Assembly (NCBI GenBank): GCA_964384205.1
Contig: CAYLKS010000005.1
Coordinates: forward strand, 18,573 to 82,572
Direction: 5' to 3'
Source: CAYLKS01 sp964384205 [NCBI: uncultured bacterium]
GTDB taxonomy: Bacteria > JAGOEH01
DNA: 64,000 nt
In this document: positions 10,786 through 19,580 of the stretch, in pieces
Layout of the letters: each line of letters starts with the position of its first letter
Numbering within the stretch: position 1 is the stretch's first letter
Made by a program: the position numbers and the translations under genes
Notes under the pieces: model-generated
The model's input: only the letters and a program-made list of their open reading frames with translations
What the model was told of the DNA's origin: nothing
The model's database searches: none

Positions 10786-11544
10786 ATGGATAGATTACCA
10801 TTAATTGCTGGCAACTGGAAGATGAATAAAACTTATCAAGAAGCCGAAGAATTGCTCAATGGATTAGTAAAAGGTATCGATAATAATCTGGAGGACAGAG
10901 AAGTTTTAATCTGTCCTCCATTCCCTTTCATAGATTTAGCTGTAAAACTAACAGAAAAAACTCCAATTAAAGTTGGTGCGCAAAATTTATTCTGGGAAGA
11001 AGAAGGTGCTTTTACAGGCGAAGTAAGTGGAAAAATGTTGAATAGTATTGGCTGCAAATATGTTATAGTCGGCCATTCTGAAAGAAGAGAATATTTTCAA
11101 GAAAATGATGTTTTATTATCAAAGAAATTGAAAATTGCATTGAATAATAATTTAGTACCGATATTATGTGTTGGTGAAAATCTCCCTCAAAGAGAAGCAG
11201 GACAAGAAAAAGACGTTGTTAAATCTCAAATTATAAATGCCTTAGATGGCTTTATAGCAGAAGAAATCAAAAAAATGGTTATTGCATATGAACCAATATG
11301 GGCAATAGGAACAGGCAAAACAGCAACACCTGAACAAGCTCAAGAAATGCATAATTTTATACGCCTAACAATTGCAGACAAATACGGTTTTGATTCTGCA
11401 GAAGAGGTTAGAATTCTTTACGGTGGTAGTGTAAAACCAGATAATATTGACCAATTGATGTCTCAAATGGATATTGATGGAGCATTGGTTGGTGGTGCAA
11501 GTCTTAAAGCTGAATCATTCTTAAGGATTATTAATTTTCAATAG
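10786..11544 (+). CDS. tpiA: Triose-phosphate isomerase
   Basis: The 252-residue enzyme interconverts dihydroxyacetone phosphate and glyceraldehyde-3-phosphate. AGNWKMNKT holds the active-site Asn and Lys, IVGHSERREYF the catalytic His, and AYEPIWAIGTGKTA the catalytic Glu and the mobile loop. LYGGSVKPDN completes phosphate binding. AAAGGAA precedes the ATG. It is the third gene of the glycolytic operon. Confidence 0.98.
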   Translation: MDRLPLIAGNWKMNKTYQEAEELLNGLVKGIDNNLEDREVLICPPFPFIDLAVKLTEKTPIKVGAQNLFWEEEGAFTGEVSGKMLNSIGCKYVIVGHSERREYFQENDVLLSKKLKIALNNNLVPILCVGENLPQREAGQEKDVVKSQIINALDGFIAEEIKKMVIAYEPIWAIGTGKTATPEQAQEMHNFIRLTIADKYGFDSAEEVRILYGGSVKPDNIDQLMSQMDIDGALVGGASLKAESFLRIINFQ

Positions 11545-11553
11545 GAGAACTTC

Positions 11554-11967
11554 ATGGAATATTTTTTATTTCTGCTAATTTTGATAGTAGCTATTTTACT
11601 TATTGCTGTGATATTACTACAATCAAGTAAAGGTGGTGGACTTGCTGCTGGATTAGGTGGTGGAATGGCTACAAACTTTTTAGGCACCAGAGGTACAGCG
11701 ACTTTTTTAACAAAAGCCACTACAATTCTGGCAACTGTGTTTTTTGTATTAATAATAATTATGCATTTTTATATGAGTGGTAAATATAAATCTTCCTATA
11801 AAAGCAATGTAGAAAATTTAATAAGACAAGAACAGCAAATTCCAACAAGTGCCGCTCAACAATTATCAGAAGAACAAAATACAAAAACAAAAAACCAAAA
11901 CAAACAGCAATCACAACCACAGCAGCAAAAACAACAACCCAAGCAACAACAAACTCCTAAAAAATAA
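11554..11967 (+). CDS. secG: Protein-export membrane protein SecG
   Basis: SecG has two membrane segments (about 4-23 and 52-72) joined by a glycine-rich loop (SSKGGGLAAGLGGGMAT), the family hallmark; it stimulates SecYEG translocation. The 137-residue length is explained by a Gln/Lys-rich, low-complexity cytoplasmic tail (about residues 95-137), which is unlikely to be conserved. AGGAGA precedes the start, and the gene is only nine bases from tpiA. A tRNA-Leu(GAG) gene follows after ten bases, as in secG-leuU of E. coli. Confidence 0.93.
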   Translation: MEYFLFLLILIVAILLIAVILLQSSKGGGLAAGLGGGMATNFLGTRGTATFLTKATTILATVFFVLIIIMHFYMSGKYKSSYKSNVENLIRQEQQIPTSAAQQLSEEQNTKTKNQNKQQSQPQQQKQQPKQQQTPKK

Positions 11968-11977
11968 ATTATTCAAT

Positions 11978-12061
11978 GCCGAAGTGGTGGAACTGGTAGA
12001 CACGCTATCTTGAGGGGGTAGTAGGCGACTGCCTGTGCGGGTTCGAGTCCCGCCTTCGGCA
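11978..12061 (+). tRNA. tRNA-Leu(GAG)
   Basis: The acceptor arms GCCGAAG and CTTCGGC pair perfectly. The anticodon loop TTGAGGG gives anticodon GAG. A long variable arm (class II) and the T arm GCGGG-TTCGAGT-CCCGC are present. The discriminator base is A at 12061, and CCA is not encoded. The gene lies ten bases after secG and is probably transcribed with the glycolytic operon. Confidence 0.97.
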
Positions 12062-12065
12062 ATTA

Positions 12066-13394
12066 ATGAAAAAATTTATTCTTATATATCTTTTTATTTT
12101 ATTAATTTTTATTAAAGCAGCAGATTATAAAATAATAGGTTATTATCCATATTGGAGTATTTATCAGTTACCACCTGAAAATATAAAAATACAATATATA
12201 ACACATATTAATTATGCATTCATAGAAAAAGTAAACGATAATGGCAAAATTATAATTTCTGATAATATTATCATTCCATCTCTTAATAATATTATTCACG
12301 ATAATAATAAAAAAATTCTTATTTCTGTTGGAGGATGGGGTGGACTGATCAATTTTTCAAATATAATAAAAAAGCAAAAACTAAGGCAAAATTTTATTAA
12401 TAGTATCATAAATTTCTGTATTGATTATGATTTTGACGGAATTGATATTGACTGGGAATTTCCCTCTTCAAACTCTGATAAGGAAAATTTAACACTATTA
12501 ATAAAAGAGTTAAAATCCAAAATAAATGAAGAATATCCTGAATTATTGCTTACAATGGCAATTCCCAATGGCGGATATTATGGACAATGGTTTGATTATG
12601 AAAAATTACAGGAACATATAGATTGGTTCAATTTAATGTCATACGATTACCATGGAAGCTGGTCATCTCATAGTGGTCATAATGCACCATTATATGCTCC
12701 TTCGAATTGTTATGACGGTTCAATCTCTCAATCAATAGAATATCTAATCAAACAGCGGAAGCTAAGTCCTCAAAAACTCGTATTAGGTGTACCTTTCTAT
12801 GGTAAAAAATTTAATACTGATAAACTTTACACATCTTTTAGTGAATGTTCAGGTGTTTTATACCGAGATATAATTACTTACTTAAATAAAGGATGGAAAT
12901 ATAACTGGGATGATATATCCAAAGTTCCATATTTAACAAATACTTCAGAAAATGCCTTAATTACTTATGATGATTCTCTTTCTATAGCAATAAAAACAAA
13001 ATATGCTATCGATAATCAATTAAATGGTGTTATGATATGGGCACTAAATCAAGATTCTGACAATAGTATTCTTTTATCTTCCATATATAATACTATCACA
13101 AACAATACTTCTCTCAAAAATAAAAATATAATGGCTCAAAAAATAGCATTAAAAATATTCCCAAATCCTTGCAATAAATTCTGTTATATTTCATTAAATG
13201 ACTATAAATATAATTTATTAAAAATCAATATATATAATATAAATGGGCAAAATATTTTTTCTAAATCCTATTCTGCTCTACATAGCAATATTATAAAAAT
13301 TAATTTTAATAATGACATCTCATCCGGAATATATTTCCTAAAATTACAAATAAATAATAAAATATTTCATAAAAAAATTACTTTAATCAAATAA
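12066..13394 (+). CDS. Secreted GH18 chitinase-like enzyme with type IX sorting domain
   Basis: The protein has a signal peptide (to about residue 18), a GH18 barrel and a C-terminal secretion domain. The active-site motif DGIDIDWE (124-131) supplies Asp127, Asp129 and the acid Glu131. ILISVGGWGG, LMSYDYHGSW and MIWALNQD are further GH18 signatures. The last 75 or so residues (from KIFPNPCNKF to the end) form the beta-sandwich of the type IX (Por) sorting type, so the enzyme is probably secreted or surface-attached. Chitin or a related N-acetylglucosamine polymer is the likely substrate. There is no ribosome site: the ATG lies only four bases after tRNA-Leu, so tRNA 3' processing would leave a nearly leaderless message. 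Confidence 0.9.
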   Translation: MKKFILIYLFILLIFIKAADYKIIGYYPYWSIYQLPPENIKIQYITHINYAFIEKVNDNGKIIISDNIIIPSLNNIIHDNNKKILISVGGWGGLINFSNIIKKQKLRQNFINSIINFCIDYDFDGIDIDWEFPSSNSDKENLTLLIKELKSKINEEYPELLLTMAIPNGGYYGQWFDYEKLQEHIDWFNLMSYDYHGSWSSHSGHNAPLYAPSNCYDGSISQSIEYLIKQRKLSPQKLVLGVPFYGKKFNTDKLYTSFSECSGVLYRDIITYLNKGWKYNWDDISKVPYLTNTSENALITYDDSLSIAIKTKYAIDNQLNGVMIWALNQDSDNSILLSSIYNTITNNTSLKNKNIMAQKIALKIFPNPCNKFCYISLNDYKYNLLKINIYNINGQNIFSKSYSALHSNIIKINFNNDISSGIYFLKLQINNKIFHKKITLIK

Positions 13395-13606
13395 TACTTT
13401 TACTAAAAAAAATCAAATAATTAAAAAAATAAAATAAATGATAAATAAAAATATCAACTAAATAAAAAAAACTAAAGACGCCCATAACTAAATTAATATT
13501 GCTAAAATTATATCTCATTACTATTATAGAATTTGTTTATGTTCATCTACAATGATATTAAAATATTTATGAATTATGATCTAATTCACTTCTCCACTAT
13601 TATATT

Positions 13607-14899
13607 CTACCCGGGAAATAATTTTCTCTTCAATCTATCGAATCGATCCCATTTTATAAATCTTGTCTCTCTAACTGTTCTGTATAAAATAAAAATCCCA
13701 TAAATTAAAAATATAATATTTGAAAACCACATTGCAAGCCATGGTGGAACCACCCCTTTATCACCAAGCTCTTCACCTACAAGTAAACTCCCCCACGATA
13801 GTACAAAAAATATCATACTAATTATAATAGAGGGTCCCACTCCCCCTCTCTTCGATCTTACTCCCAATGGAACTCCAAGTAAAACAAATATAATACAAGC
13901 AAATGCAATCGCAAATTTTTTATGAATTTCTACTTTATATTGATTAATTTGATATTCCAAATTTTTTTTAATGTTCACCTCATTTTTCAATCTATAATAT
14001 GTTGTCATAGTAATAGGTTTTCTTCCCATCAACAAAATTGATAAATCATTTCTAATATATTTCTTACACCTATTTTTAGTATTTTTAATTCTCATTTTTA
14101 AAGTATCAATATAACTATTCATCATTGATATGTTCATCTCCCTCTGCCCTCGATTAAAAACAAAATCCCTGGTACTATCAGAACTCAAATTATACTTATA
14201 TACAAGTTCATTAAACTTTATAGAAGAATATCCCCCGTCATTTTTTTTATTAAATTTATAAATTTCACCGTAGTTTAATTTTAATATCATAATATCCTTA
14301 TTAGCATCATAAGCAATTATACCATCTTTGGAAGTTATAATATCAGGAGTTCTACCCTTGCTATAATCATAAATGACAACATTCTTCATATAATTTTTTT
14401 TTCTATCAAGATTATCACAAAATAACACGAAACTATCACCAATTTTATTAAATTTGCCTTCTTCCAAAGCTATAGTGGGAGTAGAAGCCTTAATTCTAAA
14501 TTCTAAATTTTTTAAATAATAATTCGCATCTGGCAATATATTATTATTAAAATAAAAAATTATTCCTGTATTTATCAGTCCAAATAATAAAGAAGGAATT
14601 AAAAGAGAATAAAGGCTTATTCCACTTGCTTTTATAGCCATTATTTCATTGTCTTCAGTCAATTTTCCATAAGTCATAATTGTAGCAAGCAATACACTCA
14701 TAGGAATAGAAAGAGCAATAATATGCGCAAGACTTAAATATACCATCTTAAATATTACAGAATATTCAACCCCTTTTTTCAAAATCATATCTGTAATTAA
14801 AATAAATTCATTAACAACCATAATACCAGTTATTAAAAAAATAGAAAAAAAGTATGGCGGTAATAATTCCTTAAAAATATATCTATATAAAATTTTCAT
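13607..14899 (-). CDS. LptF/LptG family permease (lipopolysaccharide export)
   Basis: A 430-residue YjgP/YjgQ-family protein. It has an N-terminal membrane part (about three segments in residues 10-120), a periplasmic beta-jellyroll region (about 130-310) and three C-terminal segments (about 330-410). YIFKELLPPYFFS and the AIKASGISLYSLL coupling-helix region are typical. LptF and LptG form the membrane part of the LPS transporter with LptB. I cannot tell which of the two this is. The start overlaps the xseA stop by four bases (ATGA). No lptB or second permease lies in this window. It ends the long minus-strand run, followed by an AT-rich 212-base gap with no gene. Confidence 0.9.
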   Translation of the reverse strand: MKILYRYIFKELLPPYFFSIFLITGIMVVNEFILITDMILKKGVEYSVIFKMVYLSLAHIIALSIPMSVLLATIMTYGKLTEDNEIMAIKASGISLYSLLIPSLLFGLINTGIIFYFNNNILPDANYYLKNLEFRIKASTPTIALEEGKFNKIGDSFVLFCDNLDRKKNYMKNVVIYDYSKGRTPDIITSKDGIIAYDANKDIMILKLNYGEIYKFNKKNDGGYSSIKFNELVYKYNLSSDSTRDFVFNRGQREMNISMMNSYIDTLKMRIKNTKNRCKKYIRNDLSILLMGRKPITMTTYYRLKNEVNIKKNLEYQINQYKVEIHKKFAIAFACIIFVLLGVPLGVRSKRGGVGPSIIISMIFFVLSWGSLLVGEELGDKGVVPPWLAMWFSNIIFLIYGIFILYRTVRETRFIKWDRFDRLKRKLFPG

Positions 14900-16101
14900 T
14901 CAATAATAGAAGTAAAATCACCATCTTTTACAATGGTTTTAATTTTCATATTTTTATTAATATTATTCTTTGAATTAATTATTTTATCATCCAAAGATAA
15001 AGTAATAGAATACCCTCTATCCAAAATATTTTTAGGATTCAATGCTTCTAAATGTCTTTTTAATGAAATAACATGTTGTTTTTTTAATTCTACTTTATTT
15101 TCAAAATTATTTTTCAATCGAGAAGTTAAACTATCAATATACTGTATTTTTTGGTTCAATAAATCAATCATACGTTCATAATTTAGTATACGCTTTGCTC
15201 TTTTATACCTTTGTTTATAATTATTATAAATAGAAATCATAGTTACAACTAATTTTTGCTTCATTAATATAACTTTATTTTCTAATTCCTTAATATCCTT
15301 AACAGCAATCTCAGCTGCAGCAGATGGAGTAGCTGCTCGTATATCAGCAACAAAATCAGCAATAGTAAAATCTATTTCATGACCTACTGCAGAAATAATA
15401 GGTATTTTCGATTCAAAAATAGCCCTTGCAACAATTTCTTCATTGAAAGCCCATAAATCCTCCAAAGAGCCACCGCCTCTACCAACAATTAAGACATCAA
15501 CTTTCCCATATTCATTAAATTCTTTAATTGCTTGAGCAATTTCAGCTGCAGCAGTATCTCCCTGTACCCTCACTGGTCTTAAAATTATATCAACTGAAGG
15601 ATAACGTCTTCTCAATACTTTTATTATATCTCTTATTGCTGCTCCGGTTCTTGAAGTAACAACTCCAATAATCTCAGGAAATGCCGGTATAGGTTTTTTA
15701 AATTTCTCATCAAATAATCCTTCTTGTTCCAATTTCTTCTTCAATTGCTCAAAAGCAAGCTGAAGCTCTCCTAAACCCGCAGGCATCAAAGAGGAAATTA
15801 TAATCTGATAATTACCTCCTTTTTCATATACTGCTAACTTGCCAAATACATTAACTTTTAACCCATTCTCTAAATTAAATTTTATATTCTGAGCAGTAGA
15901 TCTCCATATAACAGCTTGAATCTGACTCTTATCATCTTTTAGCGTAAGATATATATGACCTGAAGAATGCCTCTTATAATTTGAAATCTCTCCTACAACA
16001 TATACAACTGGAAATGAATCTTCAAGTAAATTTTTAATCTGTAATGTCAATTCATATATTGTTAATGGTTTCTCCATTAGTGAATTTTCTATATTATTCA
16101 T
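14896..16101 (-). CDS. xseA: Exodeoxyribonuclease VII large subunit
   Basis: At 401 residues this is a normal XseA. An N-terminal OB-fold (about 20-115) with VVYVVGEISNYKRHSSGHIY binds single-stranded DNA. The catalytic core follows (GVVTSRTGAAIRDI, DVLIVGRGGGSLEDLW, SAVGHEIDFTIAD), then a coiled-coil region (about 270-360) that binds the small subunit. XseA needs many copies of XseB, but no xseB is visible in this window. The start overlaps the folD stop by eight bases (ATGAATAA). Confidence 0.95.
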   Translation of the reverse strand: MNNIENSLMEKPLTIYELTLQIKNLLEDSFPVVYVVGEISNYKRHSSGHIYLTLKDDKSQIQAVIWRSTAQNIKFNLENGLKVNVFGKLAVYEKGGNYQIIISSLMPAGLGELQLAFEQLKKKLEQEGLFDEKFKKPIPAFPEIIGVVTSRTGAAIRDIIKVLRRRYPSVDIILRPVRVQGDTAAAEIAQAIKEFNEYGKVDVLIVGRGGGSLEDLWAFNEEIVARAIFESKIPIISAVGHEIDFTIADFVADIRAATPSAAAEIAVKDIKELENKVILMKQKLVVTMISIYNNYKQRYKRAKRILNYERMIDLLNQKIQYIDSLTSRLKNNFENKVELKKQHVISLKRHLEALNPKNILDRGYSITLSLDDKIINSKNNINKNMKIKTIVKDGDFTSIIE

Positions 16102-17014
16102 TTTTTATTTTCCTATATAAAAAAGCTTTTAATGTTTGAAACATTAATAAAGAAGTTGTTATACTACCTACCCCTCCTGGAACAGGTGTTATTAAACTAA
16201 CTTTGTTATAAACATCTTCAAAATCAACATCTCCAACCATCTTATGCTTACCATCAACTATAATATCATTTATTCCTGCATCTATTACTACTGCATCTTT
16301 TTTTATCATAGATGATTTTATAAAATTAGCCCTGCCAATTCCAATTATCAAAATATCAGCATTTAATAAATATTCCTCAAGATTCTGTGTTCTTGAATGA
16401 CATACAGTAACAGTAGCATTTGCATACTCATCCTTTTCTAACAACATTAAAGCCAGAGGCTTTCCAATGACAATGCTTCTATTCAAAATAACAACATTTT
16501 TCCCCTCTGGTTTTATATCATAATATTTTAACAATGAATATATAGCCAAAGCAGTATTAGGATAAAATAAAATATTATTACCTGTTACCAGCTTGCCTAA
16601 ATTCTTAGTTGACTGGCAATCCACATCTTTATATTCTGATATTGCATCAAGAATCATTTGAGTATTTAAATGCTTTGGTAAAGGAACCTGTACTTGAATT
16701 CCATCTATTTCATTAGAACTATTCAAATTATTAATCAAAGAAATCAATTCTTGTTGACTAATGCCAGGCTCAAATTTTTTTTCAATAGCATTTAGTCCAA
16801 TTTTATTAAAATTTTTAATAATTGACTTAACATAATAATTAGAAGCAGGATCTAATCCAGAATTAACAATTGCCAAAGTAGGTTTTCTATCTAATCGAAA
16901 AGCAAAATCCTTAATAATTTGTTTAATCTCTCTGGCAATTTTTCTACCATCGAGTTTTTTATCTTGAGCATAAAATTTTAAAGAATTTAAACTACTGAGT
17001 AAATTTTCAATCAT
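16094..17014 (-). CDS. folD: FolD-like methylene-tetrahydrofolate dehydrogenase, divergent active site
   Basis: The protein is clearly of the FolD family (NADP-dependent methylene-THF dehydrogenase/methenyl-THF cyclohydrolase), with DGIQVQVPLPKH, VVILNRSIVIGKPLA and TPVPGGVGSITTSL. By eye-alignment the usual YxxxK motif reads Tyr61-V-K-S-Ile65, so the catalytic Lys appears replaced by Ile. The normally invariant PCTPxG reads PNTALA, KDVDG reads KDVDC, and PGGVGP reads PGGVGS. Loss of the Lys removes cyclohydrolase activity in studied enzymes, so this may be a dehydrogenase only. It is 306 residues, slightly long, with a short N-terminal extension. It overlaps ymdB and xseA by eight bases each. 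Confidence 0.88.
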   Translation of the reverse strand: MIENLLSSLNSLKFYAQDKKLDGRKIAREIKQIIKDFAFRLDRKPTLAIVNSGLDPASNYYVKSIIKNFNKIGLNAIEKKFEPGISQQELISLINNLNSSNEIDGIQVQVPLPKHLNTQMILDAISEYKDVDCQSTKNLGKLVTGNNILFYPNTALAIYSLLKYYDIKPEGKNVVILNRSIVIGKPLALMLLEKDEYANATVTVCHSRTQNLEEYLLNADILIIGIGRANFIKSSMIKKDAVVIDAGINDIIVDGKHKMVGDVDFEDVYNKVSLITPVPGGVGSITTSLLMFQTLKAFLYRKIKNE

Positions 17015-17804
17015 AACTCTTTTTTATTGAAAACCTTTCAATACCGTTAGCCAAACCTGTTGATTTATTAATAGTTACAACAACACCTTCTAATTTAGGT
17101 AAATTTTTTGATGAATTTAACTTCATAGGAATCTGAGTTAAAAATCTATATATACTTTGAGAAGGTTCAAACCCCATAACAGAATAATGAGCACCTGTCA
17201 TTCCGGCATCTGTTATATAAGCTGTTCCACCAGGTAATACTTCTTCATCAGCAGTCTGAACATGAGTATGAGAACCAATAACAGCAGAAATCCTACCATC
17301 AAAATAAAACCCAAAAGCTTTCTTCTCTGCTGTTGATATGGCATGAAAATCAACAATAATGTAATTGGTTTTTTTTCTAATAAAATCAATACGTTCTTCT
17401 AATGCTGCAAATGGGCAATCTATAGGCTTCATAAAAGTTCTTCCCTCAAGATTAACAGCGGCTAATACTATTCCTTCTTTTTCTATAAAAGCATAACCAC
17501 TGCCTGGCACCTCTGTTGTATAATTCAAAGGTCTTAATAATCTGGATTCCTTTTCTAAAACGAACTCAACATCTTTTTTATCCCACACATGAGAACCCGT
17601 TGTTATAATATCAACTCCTGACTGAAATAACTTATAAACTATATCAACCGTAATACCAAGACCACCTGCGGAATTTTCTCCATTAGCTATAATAAAAAGA
17701 GGATCATATTTTTCTTTTAAATAATTTATTTTCTCAGTAAAAAAGCTCCTACCTGCCCGCCCTACAATGTCAGCTATAAAAATAATATTAAAATTATTTT
17801 GCAT
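17007..17804 (-). CDS. ymdB: YmdB-family metallophosphoesterase (cyclic-nucleotide phosphodiesterase)
   Basis: YmdB-type proteins are dimetal 2',3'-cyclic nucleotide phosphodiesterases, and the gene usually follows rny, as here. IFIADIVGRAGRS, IANGENSAGG, IVDFHAIST and VIGSHTHVQTADE supply the expected Asp, Glu-Asn and His ligands. The motif usually read as GNH is GSH here (Ser71), so one bridging metal ligand appears changed. The length of 265 residues is normal. The start lies inside the end of rny (11-base overlap). Substitution of Asn by Ser may alter metal binding. Confidence 0.9.
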   Translation of the reverse strand: MQNNFNIIFIADIVGRAGRSFFTEKINYLKEKYDPLFIIANGENSAGGLGITVDIVYKLFQSGVDIITTGSHVWDKKDVEFVLEKESRLLRPLNYTTEVPGSGYAFIEKEGIVLAAVNLEGRTFMKPIDCPFAALEERIDFIRKKTNYIIVDFHAISTAEKKAFGFYFDGRISAVIGSHTHVQTADEEVLPGGTAYITDAGMTGAHYSVMGFEPSQSIYRFLTQIPMKLNSSKNLPKLEGVVVTINKSTGLANGIERFSIKKSYD

Positions 17805-19350
17805 ATTCTATCGCCCTCTTTTCTCTAATAACGGTAACTTTAATTTGTCCCGGAAATTCTAATTCATTTTTTATTTTTTCAGCAATATTAGAAGCAAGTT
17901 CGTCGGCTCCAAGATCATCTATTTCTTTAGGATTAACAATAACTCTCACTTCTCTTCCTGCTTGTATAGCATAAGCTTTCTCAACACCTTCAAAAGAATC
18001 AGCAATATTTTCCAATCTCTCTAATCTTCTAATATATTGTTCAAGACTTTCTCTTCTTGCACCAGGTCTTGCTCCGGATATTGCATCAGCAGCCTGTACA
18101 ATAACTGTAATTGGACTAATTGGTTCTACATCTTCATGATGACCGAGTATAGCATTAAGAACAATATCCTTTTCTCCATAGCGTTTCGCATATTCATAAC
18201 CAATTTCTGTATGAGTTCCTTCCATATCTCTATCAATAGCCTTACCAATATCATGCAAAAGTCCTGCTCTTTTGGCAAGAGTAACATTCAAACCAAGTTC
18301 TGCAGCAATACCTGCACTAATAATTGCAACTTCTTTTGAATGAGCCAATACATTCTGTCCATATGAAGTTCTATATTTCAATTTCCCCAATAACTTAACT
18401 AATTCTGGATGTAAATCATGTATTCCCAGATCAAATAACACATTTTCTGCCTCTTCAATCATATTCTTCTCAAATTCTTTTTCCACTTTCTCAACAACTT
18501 CTTCTATCCTACCCGGATGAATTCTTCCATCTTTAATAAGAATTTCCATAGCTCTTTTCGCTATTTCTCTTTTTAATGTATTAAAAGCAGATAATACAAT
18601 AAAACCAGGAGAATCATCAACAATAACATCAACCCCTGTAATCTCTTCAAAATGCTTTATATTTCTTCCTTCTCTACCAATAATTCTACCTTTCATCATA
18701 TCATCATTACCTAAATCTACTGTAGAAACTGTTGAATTAACACTTACATCAGCAGCACATCTCTGTATTGCCTGAACAATAACCTCATTAGCTTCTTTTT
18801 CAGCATTTTTTATAACATTTTCTTTAATTTCCTTTGCTCTTTGTAAAGCCTCTCTTCTTGCTTTTTCCTCAACTTCTTTCAATAACAAATCTTTAGCTTC
18901 TTCTTCTGTCAATTTTGAAATTTCTTCCAATTTCTTCACTTCTTGTTCTACTAATTGACTGACTTCTTGTTCCTTCTTCTCAAGTTCTTTTTTGAGTTTA
19001 TTAAGCTCTTCTTCCTTAGTACTAACATCCAATTCCTTTTTATTAATAAACTCCGCTTTCTTTTCTATTGAAGCCTCTCGCTGCATTAACTTCTTCTCAA
19101 TCTCCTGAAGTTCTAACCTCTTGCTTTTAGTTTCTTCTTCAAATTTATGTTTGAGTCTATACATTTCATCTTTAGCTTCAATTGATGCTGTTTTTTTAAT
19201 TAATGAAGCTTCCTTTTCCGCTTCCTCTATAATTTTTTTAGATTGTATTTCAGCATTTTGGATCTTTGTCTGAAAAATTTTTTTAGCAATAAAAAAGCCA
19301 ACTCCAAAAGCCAATAAAAATCCTATAACAGAACTTATAACTGTACTCAT
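17794..19350 (-). CDS. rny: Ribonuclease Y
   Basis: RNase Y is the membrane-anchored endoribonuclease that starts mRNA decay. Here it has an N-terminal membrane segment (about 5-22), a long coiled coil rich in Glu and Lys (about 28-195), a KH domain (GRIIGREGRNIKHFEE) and an HD domain with GLLHDIGKAID. At 518 residues it is the usual length. AAAGGAGG precedes the ATG. It lies just downstream of the 6S RNA gene and upstream of ymdB. Confidence 0.97.
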   Translation of the reverse strand: MSTVISSVIGFLLAFGVGFFIAKKIFQTKIQNAEIQSKKIIEEAEKEASLIKKTASIEAKDEMYRLKHKFEEETKSKRLELQEIEKKLMQREASIEKKAEFINKKELDVSTKEEELNKLKKELEKKEQEVSQLVEQEVKKLEEISKLTEEEAKDLLLKEVEEKARREALQRAKEIKENVIKNAEKEANEVIVQAIQRCAADVSVNSTVSTVDLGNDDMMKGRIIGREGRNIKHFEEITGVDVIVDDSPGFIVLSAFNTLKREIAKRAMEILIKDGRIHPGRIEEVVEKVEKEFEKNMIEEAENVLFDLGIHDLHPELVKLLGKLKYRTSYGQNVLAHSKEVAIISAGIAAELGLNVTLAKRAGLLHDIGKAIDRDMEGTHTEIGYEYAKRYGEKDIVLNAILGHHEDVEPISPITVIVQAADAISGARPGARRESLEQYIRRLERLENIADSFEGVEKAYAIQAGREVRVIVNPKEIDDLGADELASNIAEKIKNELEFPGQIKVTVIREKRAIEYAK

Positions 19351-19423
19351 CTATTTTCCTCCTTTAATCGCAGTCATTTTGTTATGTTCAAATTCTTGTT
19401 TCCAATCTCAAAAATAAAAACCT

Positions 19424-19580
19424 ATTAAAAAACCCCGCTTTGCCGTGTAGTTTGGAGATTTGAACCTTGCGGTTCAATTAGAGACAATCCAATGAAGCAG
19501 ACAAGCCACTTCAAAAGATTGTCTCAAAATTTTGAGTGTTGGCTCAAATTTTCCCGACTATCACGAGCAAAGCAGGGTTT
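19424..19580 (-). ncRNA. ssrS: 6S RNA
   Basis: Between zapA and rny lies a 157-base element with no reading frame. On the minus strand its ends form a perfect 14-bp closing stem (19580-19567 with 19443-19430, including one G-U pair) followed by T-rich sequence. Inside are a 9-bp stem GAGACAATC/GATTGTCTC near the middle and a small GCAA-tetraloop hairpin (TTGAACC-GCAA-GGTTCAA) on the 3' side. A long double-stranded rod with a central bubble and a small 3'-side hairpin is the 6S RNA plan, which sequesters RNA polymerase. The zapA neighbourhood is the classic location. The call rests on structure and synteny, not on primary sequence. Confidence 0.82.

Noticed and set aside
11880-11966. Gln-rich repeat at the end of secG as a possible CRISPR or tandem array
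   Set aside because: The repeats are short CAA/CAG-type codon runs in frame with secG, without spacers.
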